A DNA stretch of 33,896 nucleotides, from the NCBI RefSeq assembly GCF_026241105.1, contig NZ_JAPFFT010000033.1, positions 1 through 33,896 on the forward strand. The letters are read 5' to 3'. Source of the DNA: Arthrobacter rhizophilus (GTDB taxonomy: Bacteria; Actinomycetota; Actinomycetes; Actinomycetales; Micrococcaceae). Under the pieces are notes generated by a model. It made no database searches. It was not told where the DNA came from and saw only the letters and a list, made by a program, of their open reading frames with translations. The number at the start of each line of letters is the position of its first letter. Within the stretch, counting starts at the first letter, position 1. Below, in pieces: positions 1-8,167 of this stretch. The position numbers were made by a program, and so were the translations under genes.

Positions 1-45
1 TACTGCACCCGGGAGGGTGTGGGAGAGTAGGACACCGCCGGACAA
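1..45 (+). rRNA. rrf: 5S ribosomal RNA, 3' end (partial)
   Basis: The first ~45 bases match the 3' part of actinobacterial 5S rRNA: the CACCCGGGAGGGTGTGGGAG hairpin arm followed by AGAGTAGGACACCGCCGGAC, which closes the molecule. The 5' part lies left of the window, so an rrn operon ends here. The exact 3' end (about 43-45) is estimated from family knowledge. Confidence 0.9.
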
Positions 46-56
46 CCATTCAGGTC

Positions 57-98
57 GAGACCCCCCAACCACCACCATGGTCGGGGGGTCTCCCGCAT
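57..98 (+). terminator. rRNA operon terminator
   Basis: A perfect 10-bp stem, GAGACCCCCC (57-66) with GGGGGGTCTC (83-92), encloses a loop with its own ACC/GGT pairing and is followed by CCGCATTT. It lies about 12 bases after the 5S rRNA and reads as an intrinsic terminator for the rrn operon. Confidence 0.85.
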
Positions 99-184
99 TT
101 AAACACACACCCCACCACCGGACGCCCCACCACATCCACGCCGGAAACCCCGCACCCCCATCACATCCACGCGGGAAATCCCGG

Positions 185-388
185 ACGCTCCTTCACATGT
201 GGGCACCCCCCACGAACGCTCCTTCACATGTGGGCGGACCCCTACCTGACCGGCACCCCGGCACCCCGGCACCCAAAAACTGCAGGAGCGTCCCGTCAGG
301 ACCCGCCATAGGTGAGCGAGCGTCCGGCCGGAAGGCCCCAAAACTGCAGGAGCGTCCGGCCAGAAGGCCACATAAGTGAGCGAGCGTC
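185..388. repeat. Cluster of short GAGCGTCC-containing repeats in the spacer between 5S rRNA and HU
   Basis: The 480-base spacer between the rrn terminator and the HU gene has no convincing gene but three interleaved repeat types. A 20-base direct repeat, ACGCTCCTTCACATGTGGGC, is at 185-204 and 216-235. AAAACTGCAGGAGCGTCC is at 276-293 and 340-357. GTGAGCGAGCGTC is at 312-324 and 376-388. All share a GAGCGTC core, six copies in total, the first two inverted. They look like a degenerate dispersed intergenic family; function is unknown. The rest of the spacer (389-579) is AT-richer and probably holds the HU promoter, which I could not place with confidence. Confidence 0.65.
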
Positions 389-579
389 GGGGGTCCGGGA
401 GTTCGCCCGCGGCGGAATTGGCCCCCAAAAGCGCCCGAAATCGGGTGAATTTGGTCAAAAAAGCGCGGAAACACGCGGAATTTGCTGGCCTCGTCCCTCC
501 AAGCTGGTAAGTTTTCGAACAGTGGCTCGCGCGCATGCCGTGCGTGAGCTCCAAAATCGTAAAGTCCAGGAGGACACAA

Positions 580-864
580 ATGGCTAAGAACCGTAGCGAA
601 TTGGTTTCCGAGGTAGCTGGCAAGGCTGGCACCAGCCAGGCCGCCGTCAACTCCGTTCTCGATGCACTGTTCGAAGTTTTCGAGACTTCCGTCGCCGCTG
701 GCGAAAAGATCACCATTCCGGGCTGGCTCGCAATCGAGCGCACCGACCGCGCAGCCCGCACGGGCCGCAACCCGCAGACCGGCGAGACCATCCAGATTGC
801 CGCTGGCCACAGCGTCAAGCTGACCGCTGGCTCCAAGCTGAAGGCAGCTGTCGCCAAGAAGTAA
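580..864 (+). CDS. hup: HU family DNA-binding protein
   Basis: A 94-residue HU/IHF-family nucleoid protein: a homodimeric DNA-bending architectural factor. The N-terminus (MAKNRSELVSEVA) and helical dimerisation part are followed by the DNA-clamping beta arm, with GRNPQTGETIQI around residues 67-78 matching the conserved arm including its intercalating proline. The C-terminus is short (KLKAAVAKK) and lacks the long lysine/alanine tail of mycobacterial HupB, so this is the short type. ATG 580 is chosen over an upstream in-frame ATG at 535 because AGGAGG sits 6-7 bases before it and the protein then has the canonical length. A strong terminator follows directly, so it is probably a monocistronic, highly expressed gene. 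Confidence 0.97.
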   Translation: MAKNRSELVSEVAGKAGTSQAAVNSVLDALFEVFETSVAAGEKITIPGWLAIERTDRAARTGRNPQTGETIQIAAGHSVKLTAGSKLKAAVAKK

Positions 865-885
865 GACACTTCGGCGAACGCCTCG

Positions 886-922
886 GAAAGGCGGCAACCT
901 GTGGGTTGCCGCCTTTCTGCTT
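886..922 (+). terminator. Intrinsic terminator of the HU gene
   Basis: A perfect 14-bp stem, GAAAGGCGGCAACC (886-899) with GGTTGCCGCCTTTC (904-917), has a 4-base loop TGTG and is followed by TGCTTT. It starts 21 bases after the HU stop codon. Confidence 0.9.
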
Positions 923-970
923 TAACCCGGTCGATTCGCTGCGCCGCCAACGTTAGCGGACAATGGATAG

Positions 971-3136
971 GTGCCATCTGCCAAAACTCCCGCCACCGCC
1001 CCTTCGCCCGCGTCCAAGCCGGGAACCAAGGATGGTGCTGCCGTGGAAGGGATCGGATTGCCGTGGCAGCTGGCAGGCTTCGCTGCGCTCTTCCTGGCCC
1101 TCGCGGCCGCACTGATCTTCTCCGGCGCCGCGGCCGGCCGGCAGGTCTCTGATCCCGGTGTGCTGGTCCGCTGGGGACTACCGGTGGCCAAAGCCGTCCA
1201 TAACGTGTCCTTGGCGACCGTGATCGGCGGGCTGATCTTCGCCGTCGGCATCCTTCCCAAACACACGTCCCGAGGTAAAGGCGACGACGCCGCTGAGCAT
1301 CCCGCGTTCACCCGTGCCTTGGCCGTCGCAGCAGCAGCAGGCGCTGCCTGGACGCTTTCCGCCGTCGCGGTCCTTGTCCTCACGTACGCCGATGTCGCGG
1401 GCCAGAGCCTCTCGGGCACCCCGGAGTTCACTGCCTCGCTGGTCTACTTCATGACCGACATCCAGACGGGCCAGGCATGGCTCGCCGTGACCATCATCGC
1501 GGCGATTGTCACGACGGCGCTGTTCGGCGTCCGCTCGTTGGCAGGACTTGCGTTGACGCTGGTCTTGGCCTTGGGCGGCCTGGTGCCGAGCGCACTGATC
1601 GGCCACTCCGCGAGTTCCAGCGACCATGAAGGCGCCATCAACTCTCTTGGACTCCACTTGGTGGGTGTGTCCACCTGGGTGGGCGGCATCATTATGCTCG
1701 CGGTCCTCTCGGGCATCCTGCGGGGCTCCAAGGCGTCGGGCACCAAGGACATTACCGAGCAGACCCTCCGCCGTTTCTCCGCCTTGGCAGGCTTTGCCTT
1801 CGTACTGGTCTTCGCCTCGGGTGTTGTCAACGCGAGCATTCGGGTTACCAGCTTTTCGGCCTTGGTCGGCACCCCCTATGGGCAGATCATCCTGGCGAAG
1901 GCGCTGGCCACTGTTGTCCTCGGCGGCATTGGTTTCATGCACCGCCAGTGGGTGATCCCGCAGCTGGGCCGCAAGTCCATGACCACGCGTCGCGTGCTGT
2001 GGCAGCTTGTGTTGGTTGAACTGCTGGTGATGGGCGCGACGTCGGGACTCGCCGTCGCGCTGGCCAGTTCGGCACCGCCTTTGCCCACCACCTATGCGCC
2101 CGACGCTTCGCCGGCCTTTGTCCTGTCCGGTTACGAGTTGCCGCCCGAGCTGACCCCCGCCCGCTGGCTGACGGAATGGCGGCTCGACTGGCTCTGGGTA
2201 GCTGTGGCCCTCTTCGGCGCGGTGAGCTACATCCTAGGCGTGGTGAAGGTCCGCCGGCGCGGAGACTCCTGGTCCTGGTTCCGGGCCGTGAACTGGATCA
2301 TCGGCCTGGCTGTCCTGACCTACATCACGTCCGGTCCGCCATCGGTCTATGGGCGTGTGATGTTCTCCGCCCACATGGTGGACCACATGGCGCTGACTAT
2401 GGTGGCTCCGCTCTTCTTGGTGCTCGGTTCGCCGGTGACCTTGGCATTGCGTGCACTACCGTCCCGCGGCGAAGGATCGCGCGGGGATGGCTCCCGCGGA
2501 CTTCGTGAGTGGATCTTGGTGTTTGTGCACTCGAAGTTCTCCCAGGTGGTGACCCACCCGCTGTTTGCTGCCGCGAACTTTGCCGGATCAATCGTCCTGT
2601 TCTACTTCTCGGACGCGTTCGACTGGGCAATGCGCGAGCACGTGGGCCATGAGCTCATGAACCTGCACTTCTTGCTGACCGGTTACATCTTTGTCCTCAC
2701 GATGCTCGGCACGGACCCCTTGCCGCGCCGGGCGCCCTACCCCATGCGGCTGCTTCTCCTGCTGGCCACCATGGCCTTCCACGCCTTCTTCGGTGTGTCG
2801 ATCATGGGTGGTACCGGGCTCCTCGCTGCCGACTACTTCGGCAACCTCGGCCGGACCTGGGGGCTTTCGGCCCTAGCAGACCAGCAGATGGGCGGGGCCG
2901 TTGCGTGGGGGATTGGTGAAGTCCCCACGCTGCTGGTGGCGATCGGCGTCGCGGTCATGTGGTCGCGCTCGGACGAGCGTGAGACCAAACGCACCGACCG
3001 TGCTGCCGACAGGAATAATGACGCCGATCTCAATGCTTACAACGATATGTTTGCGCGGCTTGCAGACCGCGATGCCAAACTGCCTGATCGGGGCTCCAAT
3101 CGCCCCGAAAGCAAAACCAATCTGGAAGGACGCTGA
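971..3136 (+). CDS. CopD-CtaG fusion: copper transport / cytochrome c oxidase assembly membrane protein
   Basis: A 721-residue polytopic membrane protein. Residues ~25-370 form a CopD-like copper-resistance unit with many hydrophobic spans; histidines in the GHSASSSDHEG region and HLVGVSTWVGG are typical of this family. Residues ~400-690 are a caa3-type CtaG domain (FSAHMVDHMALTMVAPLFLV, HELMNLHFLLTGYIF, MGGTGLLAADYFG). Such fusions are common in actinobacteria and are thought to deliver copper to the CuB site of cytochrome c oxidase. The N-terminus is Ala/Pro-rich and cytosolic; the C-terminus is a charged Asp/Arg tail. The start is taken as GTG 971; no good ribosome-binding site precedes it, so the mRNA may be leaderless. 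The stop overlaps the next ATG (TGATG), which indicates translational coupling. Confidence 0.9.
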   Translation: MPSAKTPATAPSPASKPGTKDGAAVEGIGLPWQLAGFAALFLALAAALIFSGAAAGRQVSDPGVLVRWGLPVAKAVHNVSLATVIGGLIFAVGILPKHTSRGKGDDAAEHPAFTRALAVAAAAGAAWTLSAVAVLVLTYADVAGQSLSGTPEFTASLVYFMTDIQTGQAWLAVTIIAAIVTTALFGVRSLAGLALTLVLALGGLVPSALIGHSASSSDHEGAINSLGLHLVGVSTWVGGIIMLAVLSGILRGSKASGTKDITEQTLRRFSALAGFAFVLVFASGVVNASIRVTSFSALVGTPYGQIILAKALATVVLGGIGFMHRQWVIPQLGRKSMTTRRVLWQLVLVELLVMGATSGLAVALASSAPPLPTTYAPDASPAFVLSGYELPPELTPARWLTEWRLDWLWVAVALFGAVSYILGVVKVRRRGDSWSWFRAVNWIIGLAVLTYITSGPPSVYGRVMFSAHMVDHMALTMVAPLFLVLGSPVTLALRALPSRGEGSRGDGSRGLREWILVFVHSKFSQVVTHPLFAAANFAGSIVLFYFSDAFDWAMREHVGHELMNLHFLLTGYIFVLTMLGTDPLPRRAPYPMRLLLLLATMAFHAFFGVSIMGGTGLLAADYFGNLGRTWGLSALADQQMGGAVAWGIGEVPTLLVAIGVAVMWSRSDERETKRTDRAADRNNDADLNAYNDMFARLADRDAKLPDRGSNRPESKTNLEGR

Positions 3137-5109
3137 TGAGCGAAACCGTACGCACCCAACTGCGTGTCCGCGCCTCTGAGCTGGTGGGCCGTGGCTGGCT
3201 CAACACCGGCGGGAAGTCCCTGGACCTGGAAGCGTTGCGCGGTAAAATCGTGCTGTTGGACTTCTGGACCTTCTGCTGCATCAACTGCCTGCATGTCCTG
3301 GACGAGCTGCGTCCGCTTGAGGAGAAATACTCTGACGTCCTGGTGACGGTTGGCGTGCACTCTCCCAAGTTCGAGCACGAAGCCGATCCCGTCGCTCTGG
3401 CCTCGGCCGTGGAGCGCTACGAAATCCACCACCCTGTCCTGGACGATCCCGAGCTCGCCACGTGGAAGGCCTACACGGCCCGCGCCTGGCCCACGCTGGT
3501 GGTAGTGGATCCCGAGGGCTACATCGTGGCGCACCTCTCTGGTGAGGGCCACGCAGACGGCCTCGCGGTGCTCCTTGAGGAGCTTGTTGCCGAGCACGAA
3601 GCCAAGGGGACCCTCCACCGCGGTGACGGTCCGTACGTGGCTCCCGTCCCGACGTCGGGCACCCTGCGCTTCCCTGGCAAGGCGACCCAGCTGGCTAACG
3701 GCAATTACCTGGTAGTCGATTCCGGCCACCACCGCCTCGTGGAACTGCGCCCGGACCTTGAGACCGTGGAACGCGTCATTGGCTCGGGCACAAAGGGCTA
3801 CCTGGACGGCGCCGCCGAAATCGCCCAGTTCAACGAGCCGCAGGGCGTCGCGGTGCTTCCGTCGTCGCTGGCGTGGCAGCTCGGGTACGAAGCAGTGGTC
3901 GCGGACACCGTGAACCACCGCCTCCGCGGCGTCACGCTCAGCTCGGGTTATGTACAGACAGTTGCCGGCAACGGAGTGCAGCGACTGCTCGACGCCGGCC
4001 CGGCCCGCGTCACGGAAAGTGGCGCCGGCGTTTGGGCTGAACACCACGACGCCGGTCCGGCTGACTTCGCGGCCGACGCCCTCGACGTCGGGGTGCTGGG
4101 TCTTGGGACCGGGGTGTCCCTCTCCTCGCCGTGGGACGTGGTGTGGAGCGAGAAGCTGCAACGCGTTGTCATCGCCATGGCCGGTACCCATCAGATCTTC
4201 GCTTTCGAGCCTTTGAGCGGCGAGGTGTCCATCTTGGCTGGCTCGGGCCTTGAAGGCTTGCTTGACGGTGCTGCCGAGGAAGCCTGGTTCGCCCAGCCTT
4301 CCGGGCTGGCCGTGGATGCGGACCACAACATCTGGGTGGCCGACTCCGAGACTTCGGCATTGCGTCGACTGGTTCTTGGCGAAACCGGTGTAACCGTTGA
4401 GTCGGCCGTCGGTAAGGGCCTGTTCGATTTCGGCTTCCGGGACGGCAAAGCCCCCGGGGCGCGCCTGCAGCACCCCTTGGGCGTCACAGTGCTCCCTGAT
4501 GGGTCCGTGGCCATCGCAGACACCTACAACGGCGCCGTGAGGCGCTACGACCCCGCGACTAAGACGGTGTCCACTTTGGCGAGGGGACTGGCCGAGCCGA
4601 GCGACGTCGTCGTGGTCTACCCGGAAAGCGGGGAACCGTTGCTGGTGGTGGTCGAATCCAACAAGCACCAACTGGTTTTGGTCCCCATCCCCAAGGAAGC
4701 CCAGCAGGTTGACGAGGGTGCCTCCCAGACGCAGCGGCCAAAGAGCCCTGTGGCGCCGGGAAAGCTGGAGCTCACCGTGCGCTTCACGGCCCCTACCGGC
4801 CAGAAGCTCGACGACCGCTGGGGCGACCCCACACAGCTGAAGATCTCGTCGACTCCGCCCGAGCTGCTGCTTTCCGGCGGCGGCACGTCCGTGGGGCTGC
4901 TGCGGACCTTGGAATTGTCCGCGGATGTGCCAGAGGGGATCCTCCACATCACGGCCCGCGCGGCCGCGTGTGATGGACCCGAGACTGAGGACGGCGAAAT
5001 CCCGGACCACGCCGCGTGCCACTTGTACCAGCAGGACTGGGGGATCCCCGTGGTTTTGCAGGCAGACGGCGATACCGAGTTGGTTCTTGACCTGCGCGGG
5101 ATGGACTAG
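3136..5109 (+). CDS. Thioredoxin-like / NHL-repeat protein
   Basis: A 657-residue protein. Residues ~1-160 form a TlpA/thioredoxin-like fold with the redox motif C48-I-N-C51 inside DFWTFCCINCLHVL, and a cis-proline region at ARAWPTLVVVDPEG. Residues ~170-520 are an NHL beta-propeller, with recurring patterns such as LANGNYLVVDSGHHRL, FNEPQGVAV, FAQPSGLAVDADHNIWVADS and LQHPLGVTVLPDGSVAIADT. A C-terminal beta domain follows. No signal peptide or transmembrane segment is visible, so it is probably cytoplasmic despite the oxidoreductase motif. The start overlaps the upstream CopD-CtaG stop, which suggests a joint role in copper or cytochrome redox handling. The substrate is unknown. Confidence 0.9.
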   Translation: MSETVRTQLRVRASELVGRGWLNTGGKSLDLEALRGKIVLLDFWTFCCINCLHVLDELRPLEEKYSDVLVTVGVHSPKFEHEADPVALASAVERYEIHHPVLDDPELATWKAYTARAWPTLVVVDPEGYIVAHLSGEGHADGLAVLLEELVAEHEAKGTLHRGDGPYVAPVPTSGTLRFPGKATQLANGNYLVVDSGHHRLVELRPDLETVERVIGSGTKGYLDGAAEIAQFNEPQGVAVLPSSLAWQLGYEAVVADTVNHRLRGVTLSSGYVQTVAGNGVQRLLDAGPARVTESGAGVWAEHHDAGPADFAADALDVGVLGLGTGVSLSSPWDVVWSEKLQRVVIAMAGTHQIFAFEPLSGEVSILAGSGLEGLLDGAAEEAWFAQPSGLAVDADHNIWVADSETSALRRLVLGETGVTVESAVGKGLFDFGFRDGKAPGARLQHPLGVTVLPDGSVAIADTYNGAVRRYDPATKTVSTLARGLAEPSDVVVVYPESGEPLLVVVESNKHQLVLVPIPKEAQQVDEGASQTQRPKSPVAPGKLELTVRFTAPTGQKLDDRWGDPTQLKISSTPPELLLSGGGTSVGLLRTLELSADVPEGILHITARAAACDGPETEDGEIPDHAACHLYQQDWGIPVVLQADGDTELVLDLRGMD

Positions 5110-5260
5110 GCGGGGCTGGCCTGGCCGTAGGGTGTCACGCTGAGCAACTTTTTAGCGCCCAGCGTCGGGGGCAACCCCGGAAACCCAGGGGTTCGGGAGT
5201 CGGTCACGGCCAAAAACGTGCGCTCTGTGACGCCTGCCCGCTTGACGGCGCCGCCTGCCC

Positions 5261-6259
5261 CTAGAAGCTCACCAGCGGGGTGACCGTGATGGTGTCGGTG
5301 CCGATGTCCAACCGCGTGGTGAAGCTGAAATCGTGGACCGCGTTGAGGTCACCGACCAATCCACTGAAGAGGTCGATTTCGCGGGCGGTTACCCGGGCCT
5401 TGCCGTTGAGGGGTGCCACCACCCATTGGCCGTCAAAAGGATCGATGCTGACTTTGGGGTACTCCGTGATTTGCCACTTGATTGTGCCGTCCACCACGCG
5501 GCTGTTGGTGACGTGGTAGAACGGGCAGTCGGGCTGGAGCTTTTGCTGCTTGGTGGCCTCGGCGGCGCAGTTGTCCAGGAATTCCTTGACCCTGTCGCTG
5601 ACCACCTTGGTCATGGCGTCCGTGGGCTTCGTCAGGAGGTTGAGGGGTGCCTGGGGCGAAGTGCCGGTGGTCACTGAGGTGCTGGCGGGCGGTGCCGAGA
5701 AGTATTTGCCTGTGAGGCTTGCCTCGTATTGGCCAGGGTAAAACACGGCAAAGCTGTTGCGCCCATTGGGCAAGTTCACCGGGACGCCGTTCAGGGTGGC
5801 CTCGCTGGCGTTGACTACGGTCACCTCGATAGTCGGCAGGGATGACGGCACGAAGGACCATTTGCCGAAGAACAGCCACTCGGTGCCTGTACGTTCCAGC
5901 AGGAAATCCGAGTGCAGTGCCTTGCCGTCCATCTGGTAGTCCATGGGGACCGACACTCGGTTGCCTCCGCGGGATTCCGCGTTGCCGAGCTTGACATCGG
6001 TAATCTTCGACGCTGCCGTCTGAAGGGCGGTACCGTCCAGCATGGCGGCGTTGGCGTTGGGCGCGGAGGCGTGCAGAAGCCCGAGGGCTTCCCCGCCATG
6101 CCCCTTCTGGAGGGCTCCTAAATATTCGCGAACTTGCTGCTGCGGACTGGCTGCGGAATTGCTCACGAGGTTGATGGAGACGATCGCAGCGGCCACAGCA
6201 AGCATCAGACCGAGCAGCCACCCGGCCGCGGTCTTGACCAACGCTTGACTCAACTGCAC
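5261..6259 (-). CDS. Membrane-anchored protein of unknown function
   Basis: A 332-residue protein with one N-terminal transmembrane helix (residues ~10-32, AAGWLLGLMLAVAAAIVSIN) and a long, probably extracytoplasmic domain. Residues ~42-130 look like an NTF2-type or DUF4878-like 'reaction centre' domain (QQQVREYLGALQKGHGGEAL), followed by beta-rich segments. Two cysteines near residues 231 and 246 could form a disulfide. The start is GTG 6259 with AAAGGG five bases upstream. The neighbours give no functional clue: it converges on the thioredoxin-NHL gene across a 150-base gap that contains only a weak AACCCC/GGGGTT hairpin. I recognise no enzymatic motif. Confidence 0.8.
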   Translation of the reverse strand: MQLSQALVKTAAGWLLGLMLAVAAAIVSINLVSNSAASPQQQVREYLGALQKGHGGEALGLLHASAPNANAAMLDGTALQTAASKITDVKLGNAESRGGNRVSVPMDYQMDGKALHSDFLLERTGTEWLFFGKWSFVPSSLPTIEVTVVNASEATLNGVPVNLPNGRNSFAVFYPGQYEASLTGKYFSAPPASTSVTTGTSPQAPLNLLTKPTDAMTKVVSDRVKEFLDNCAAEATKQQKLQPDCPFYHVTNSRVVDGTIKWQITEYPKVSIDPFDGQWVVAPLNGKARVTAREIDLFSGLVGDLNAVHDFSFTTRLDIGTDTITVTPLVSF

Positions 6260-6449
6260 GCCCTTTACGTTACCTGCAGGGTCCGCATTACTTAGGCATC
6301 CTTCCCCTCACGTGACGCAAGGACATGCTGGGGAAGGGCCCGACGGCGGGCGGCAGCTCCGTTTCAGTGGCGCCGACGCGATGAGGTTCCGAATGCTCCG
6401 CGGAGCAATTCCCGGCCGAGCTGCGTGCCAAGGGACCGTGCCATGCTCT

Positions 6450-7007
6450 TCATGCACGCTTGGCGTACCGGAGGTAGACGACGCCGTTGCCAAAGCGACG
6501 CTCATCCAGCAGCTCAAGGGTCATCCCTACGCCGTCGGGGAGGAATTGTTTGCCGCCTCCGACGACCACCGGCGTGAGGAAGAGACAGAACTCGTCAACC
6601 AGGCCGGCTTTAATTGCCTGGGCTGCAAGAACGGTGCCACCAATGGACATGTCCTGCTCTGACGACTCTTTCAGAGACCGGACGGCTCCGGCGTCGAACT
6701 CGCGCTCAATACGCGTCCTGGCGGTGGACGGACTCTCCAAGCTGGTGGAGTACACAATCTTGTCCGCGGCACGCCATATCTCGGCATAGTCCCGCATGAC
6801 GGGCGGCTCCTCGGAAAGGGTCATGTCCTCCCACGCGGACATGACCTCGTACATCCGCCTCCCGTACAGATAGGTGCCGATCGGCCGCTCAAGGTCATTG
6901 ACGAAGCTGTGCACTTCTTCGTCGGGCATGCTCCAATCGAACTTCCCGTTGGCATCGGCGGTGTAGCCGTCCAGGGACATGATCCCCGCGTAGATCAGCT
7001 TTGCCAT
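6450..7007 (-). CDS. Dihydrofolate reductase family protein (RibD C-terminal-like)
   Basis: A 185-residue single-domain protein of the RibD_C/DHFR-like superfamily (YyaP/YwjB-type). It opens with MAKLIYAGIMSLDGYTADAN, has the YLYGRRMYEVMSAWED segment near residue 50 and ends with DMSIGGTVLAAQAI and LTPVVVGGGKQFLP, the typical NADPH-binding pattern. These are NADPH-dependent reductases whose substrates are mostly unknown; trimethoprim-target DHFR is a different branch. ATG 7007 gives the family N-terminus; an in-frame GTG at 7022 would add five residues. Neither has a visible ribosome-binding site. It is divergent from the DinB-like gene across 45 bases. The 190-base gap downstream (6260-6449) shows nothing clear. 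Confidence 0.88.
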   Translation of the reverse strand: MAKLIYAGIMSLDGYTADANGKFDWSMPDEEVHSFVNDLERPIGTYLYGRRMYEVMSAWEDMTLSEEPPVMRDYAEIWRAADKIVYSTSLESPSTARTRIEREFDAGAVRSLKESSEQDMSIGGTVLAAQAIKAGLVDEFCLFLTPVVVGGGKQFLPDGVGMTLELLDERRFGNGVVYLRYAKRA

Positions 7008-7039
7008 GCACAGACGGTACACGCGGGCGACGGCAACGG

Positions 7040-7045
7040 TATAGT
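7040..7045 (+). promoter_or_regulatory. -10 box of a leaderless promoter for the DinB-like gene
   Basis: TATAGT lies 7 bases before ATG 7053, and no ribosome-binding site can fit between them. A transcript starting at the usual distance would begin on or next to the A of the ATG. The -35 region is not recognisable, so this rests on the -10 and its spacing. Confidence 0.5.
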
Positions 7046-7052
7046 GCCGGCC

Positions 7053-7631
7053 ATGGATGAGAAAGCGATTTTGCTCAAATACCTGCGTTCCCGTCGGGGC
7101 GAACTCCTCGCCAAGCTCGACGGACTAGACGAATACGACGTCCGCCGGCCCATGACTCCGACCGGCACCAACCTTCTGGGGCTCGTGAAGCATGTGGCCA
7201 GCGTGGAGCTCGAGTACTTCGGAGAGGTCTTTGGCCGGCCCAGCGGCAAGGACCTGCCATGGCTTGCCGACGATGCCGAAGCGGACGCTGACCTGTGGGT
7301 TCCGGAGGAAGAGACCCGGGAGGAGATCATCGAACTGCACCTCTTCTCTGCCGAGCACAGCGATGCAACCATCGAGGCACTGCCCCTCGATGCTCCAGGG
7401 GAAGTGCCGTGGTGGTCAGAAGAACGGCGCCGCGGGACGCTCCATCAGATCCTGGTCCACATGTGCGTCGAGACAGCCCAGCACTTGGGGCATGCCGACA
7501 TCCTTCGTGAGCTTATCGACGGCTCGGCCGGGAAAGGCCCCGGGGACCTGAACTTGTCGCAGCGAAGCACCGAAGAATGGGCCGCACACCGGGCCCGGAT
7601 TGAAGCCGCAGCGCGCCTGGCCGTGGTGTAG
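7053..7631 (+). CDS. DinB/DUF664 family protein
   Basis: A 192-residue member of the DinB-like four-helix-bundle superfamily (DUF664 branch, often annotated as mycothiol-dependent or DinB family). Visible features are the opening helix (ILLKYLRSRRGELLAKLDGL), RRPMTPTGTNLLGLVKHVASVELEYFG with a conserved histidine near residue 48, and HQILVHMCVETAQHLGHADILREL around residues 134-156. The three histidines spread over these helices match the metal-binding triad of the family. No partner is evident. The start follows a -10 box at leaderless distance; an upstream extension of the frame lacks any initiation signal. Confidence 0.88.
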   Translation: MDEKAILLKYLRSRRGELLAKLDGLDEYDVRRPMTPTGTNLLGLVKHVASVELEYFGEVFGRPSGKDLPWLADDAEADADLWVPEEETREEIIELHLFSAEHSDATIEALPLDAPGEVPWWSEERRRGTLHQILVHMCVETAQHLGHADILRELIDGSAGKGPGDLNLSQRSTEEWAAHRARIEAAARLAVV

Positions 7632-7645
7632 CAACCCAGACGATT

Positions 7646-8167
7646 TCACGTTTCGTTGGAAGCCAGGTCCTTCGAGAACGCCAAGTGCTTGATTTCTTCA
7701 GGATCGGCGTCGAGGTCGAACAGCGGGGTGTAGCCCGTGGCCAGGTACAGGTTCTTGGCTTCGGGCTGCCGCGGACCGGTGGTCAGGTAGATCCGGCGGT
7801 AGCCGCGCCGGGCGGCCTCGGCCTCCAGTTCCGCGAGAACCACCCGGGCCAGCCCACGACGGCGGTGTGTCGAATGCGTCCAGATCCGCTTGAGCTCTGC
7901 GGTGCGGTAGTCGTAGCGGCGGAATGCCCCGCCCGCCACAGTTTCGCCGTTCTCCTGCAGGATGAGCAGGGCGCCGTGGGGTGCGGCAAACTCGCCGGCC
8001 GGGTATCTGTTGAGCTCCTCAGCCGCGCCTCCGCTGCCAAAAAGGTCCCCGTACCGGGTGCTGTATTCGACGGCGAGTTCGTCCAGGAGTGGCTTGACCC
8101 GCGGATCGCGCATGGGCAGGCTCAGGACATCGAACGCAGCAGTGGTGGAGATATCGACGGAACTCAT
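7646..8167 (-). CDS. GNAT family N-acetyltransferase
   Basis: A 173-residue single GNAT domain. The acetyl-CoA pyrophosphate loop is RRRGLARVVLAELEAEA (residues ~103-119), and the C-terminal part has AKNLYLATGYTPLFD, the usual strand-helix ending. It transfers an acetyl group from acetyl-CoA to an amine; the substrate is not readable from sequence. Its ATG overlaps the stop of the upstream FAD protein (ATGA), so the two are translated together. Because they face an ABC importer and LLM monooxygenase operon, a role in N-acetylating an imported amino compound is attractive, as in S-modified-cysteine salvage. That role is inference only. Confidence 0.9.
   Translation of the reverse strand: MSSVDISTTAAFDVLSLPMRDPRVKPLLDELAVEYSTRYGDLFGSGGAAEELNRYPAGEFAAPHGALLILQENGETVAGGAFRRYDYRTAELKRIWTHSTHRRRGLARVVLAELEAEAARRGYRRIYLTTGPRQPEAKNLYLATGYTPLFDLDADPEEIKHLAFSKDLASNET

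Noticed and set aside
185..388. Possible CRISPR array in the repeat cluster
   Set aside because: Repeats are of three different kinds, irregularly spaced, partly inverted, and have no uniform spacers or cas genes nearby.
99..1112. Long minus-strand open frames through the repeat spacer, HU and CopD-CtaG start
   Set aside because: They run through the rRNA terminator region, repeats and two well-supported plus-strand genes; their Arg/Pro/Gly-rich products are typical shadow translations.
3037..5022. A 661-codon open frame on the minus strand opposite the thioredoxin-NHL gene
   Set aside because: It has no recognisable domain and arises from the GC-rich third positions of the real plus-strand gene, which shows a redox motif and NHL repeats.
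5110..5260. AACCCC/GGGGTT hairpin as a terminator between the thioredoxin-NHL gene and the convergent gene
   Set aside because: The stem is only about six base pairs with no T-run on either strand.
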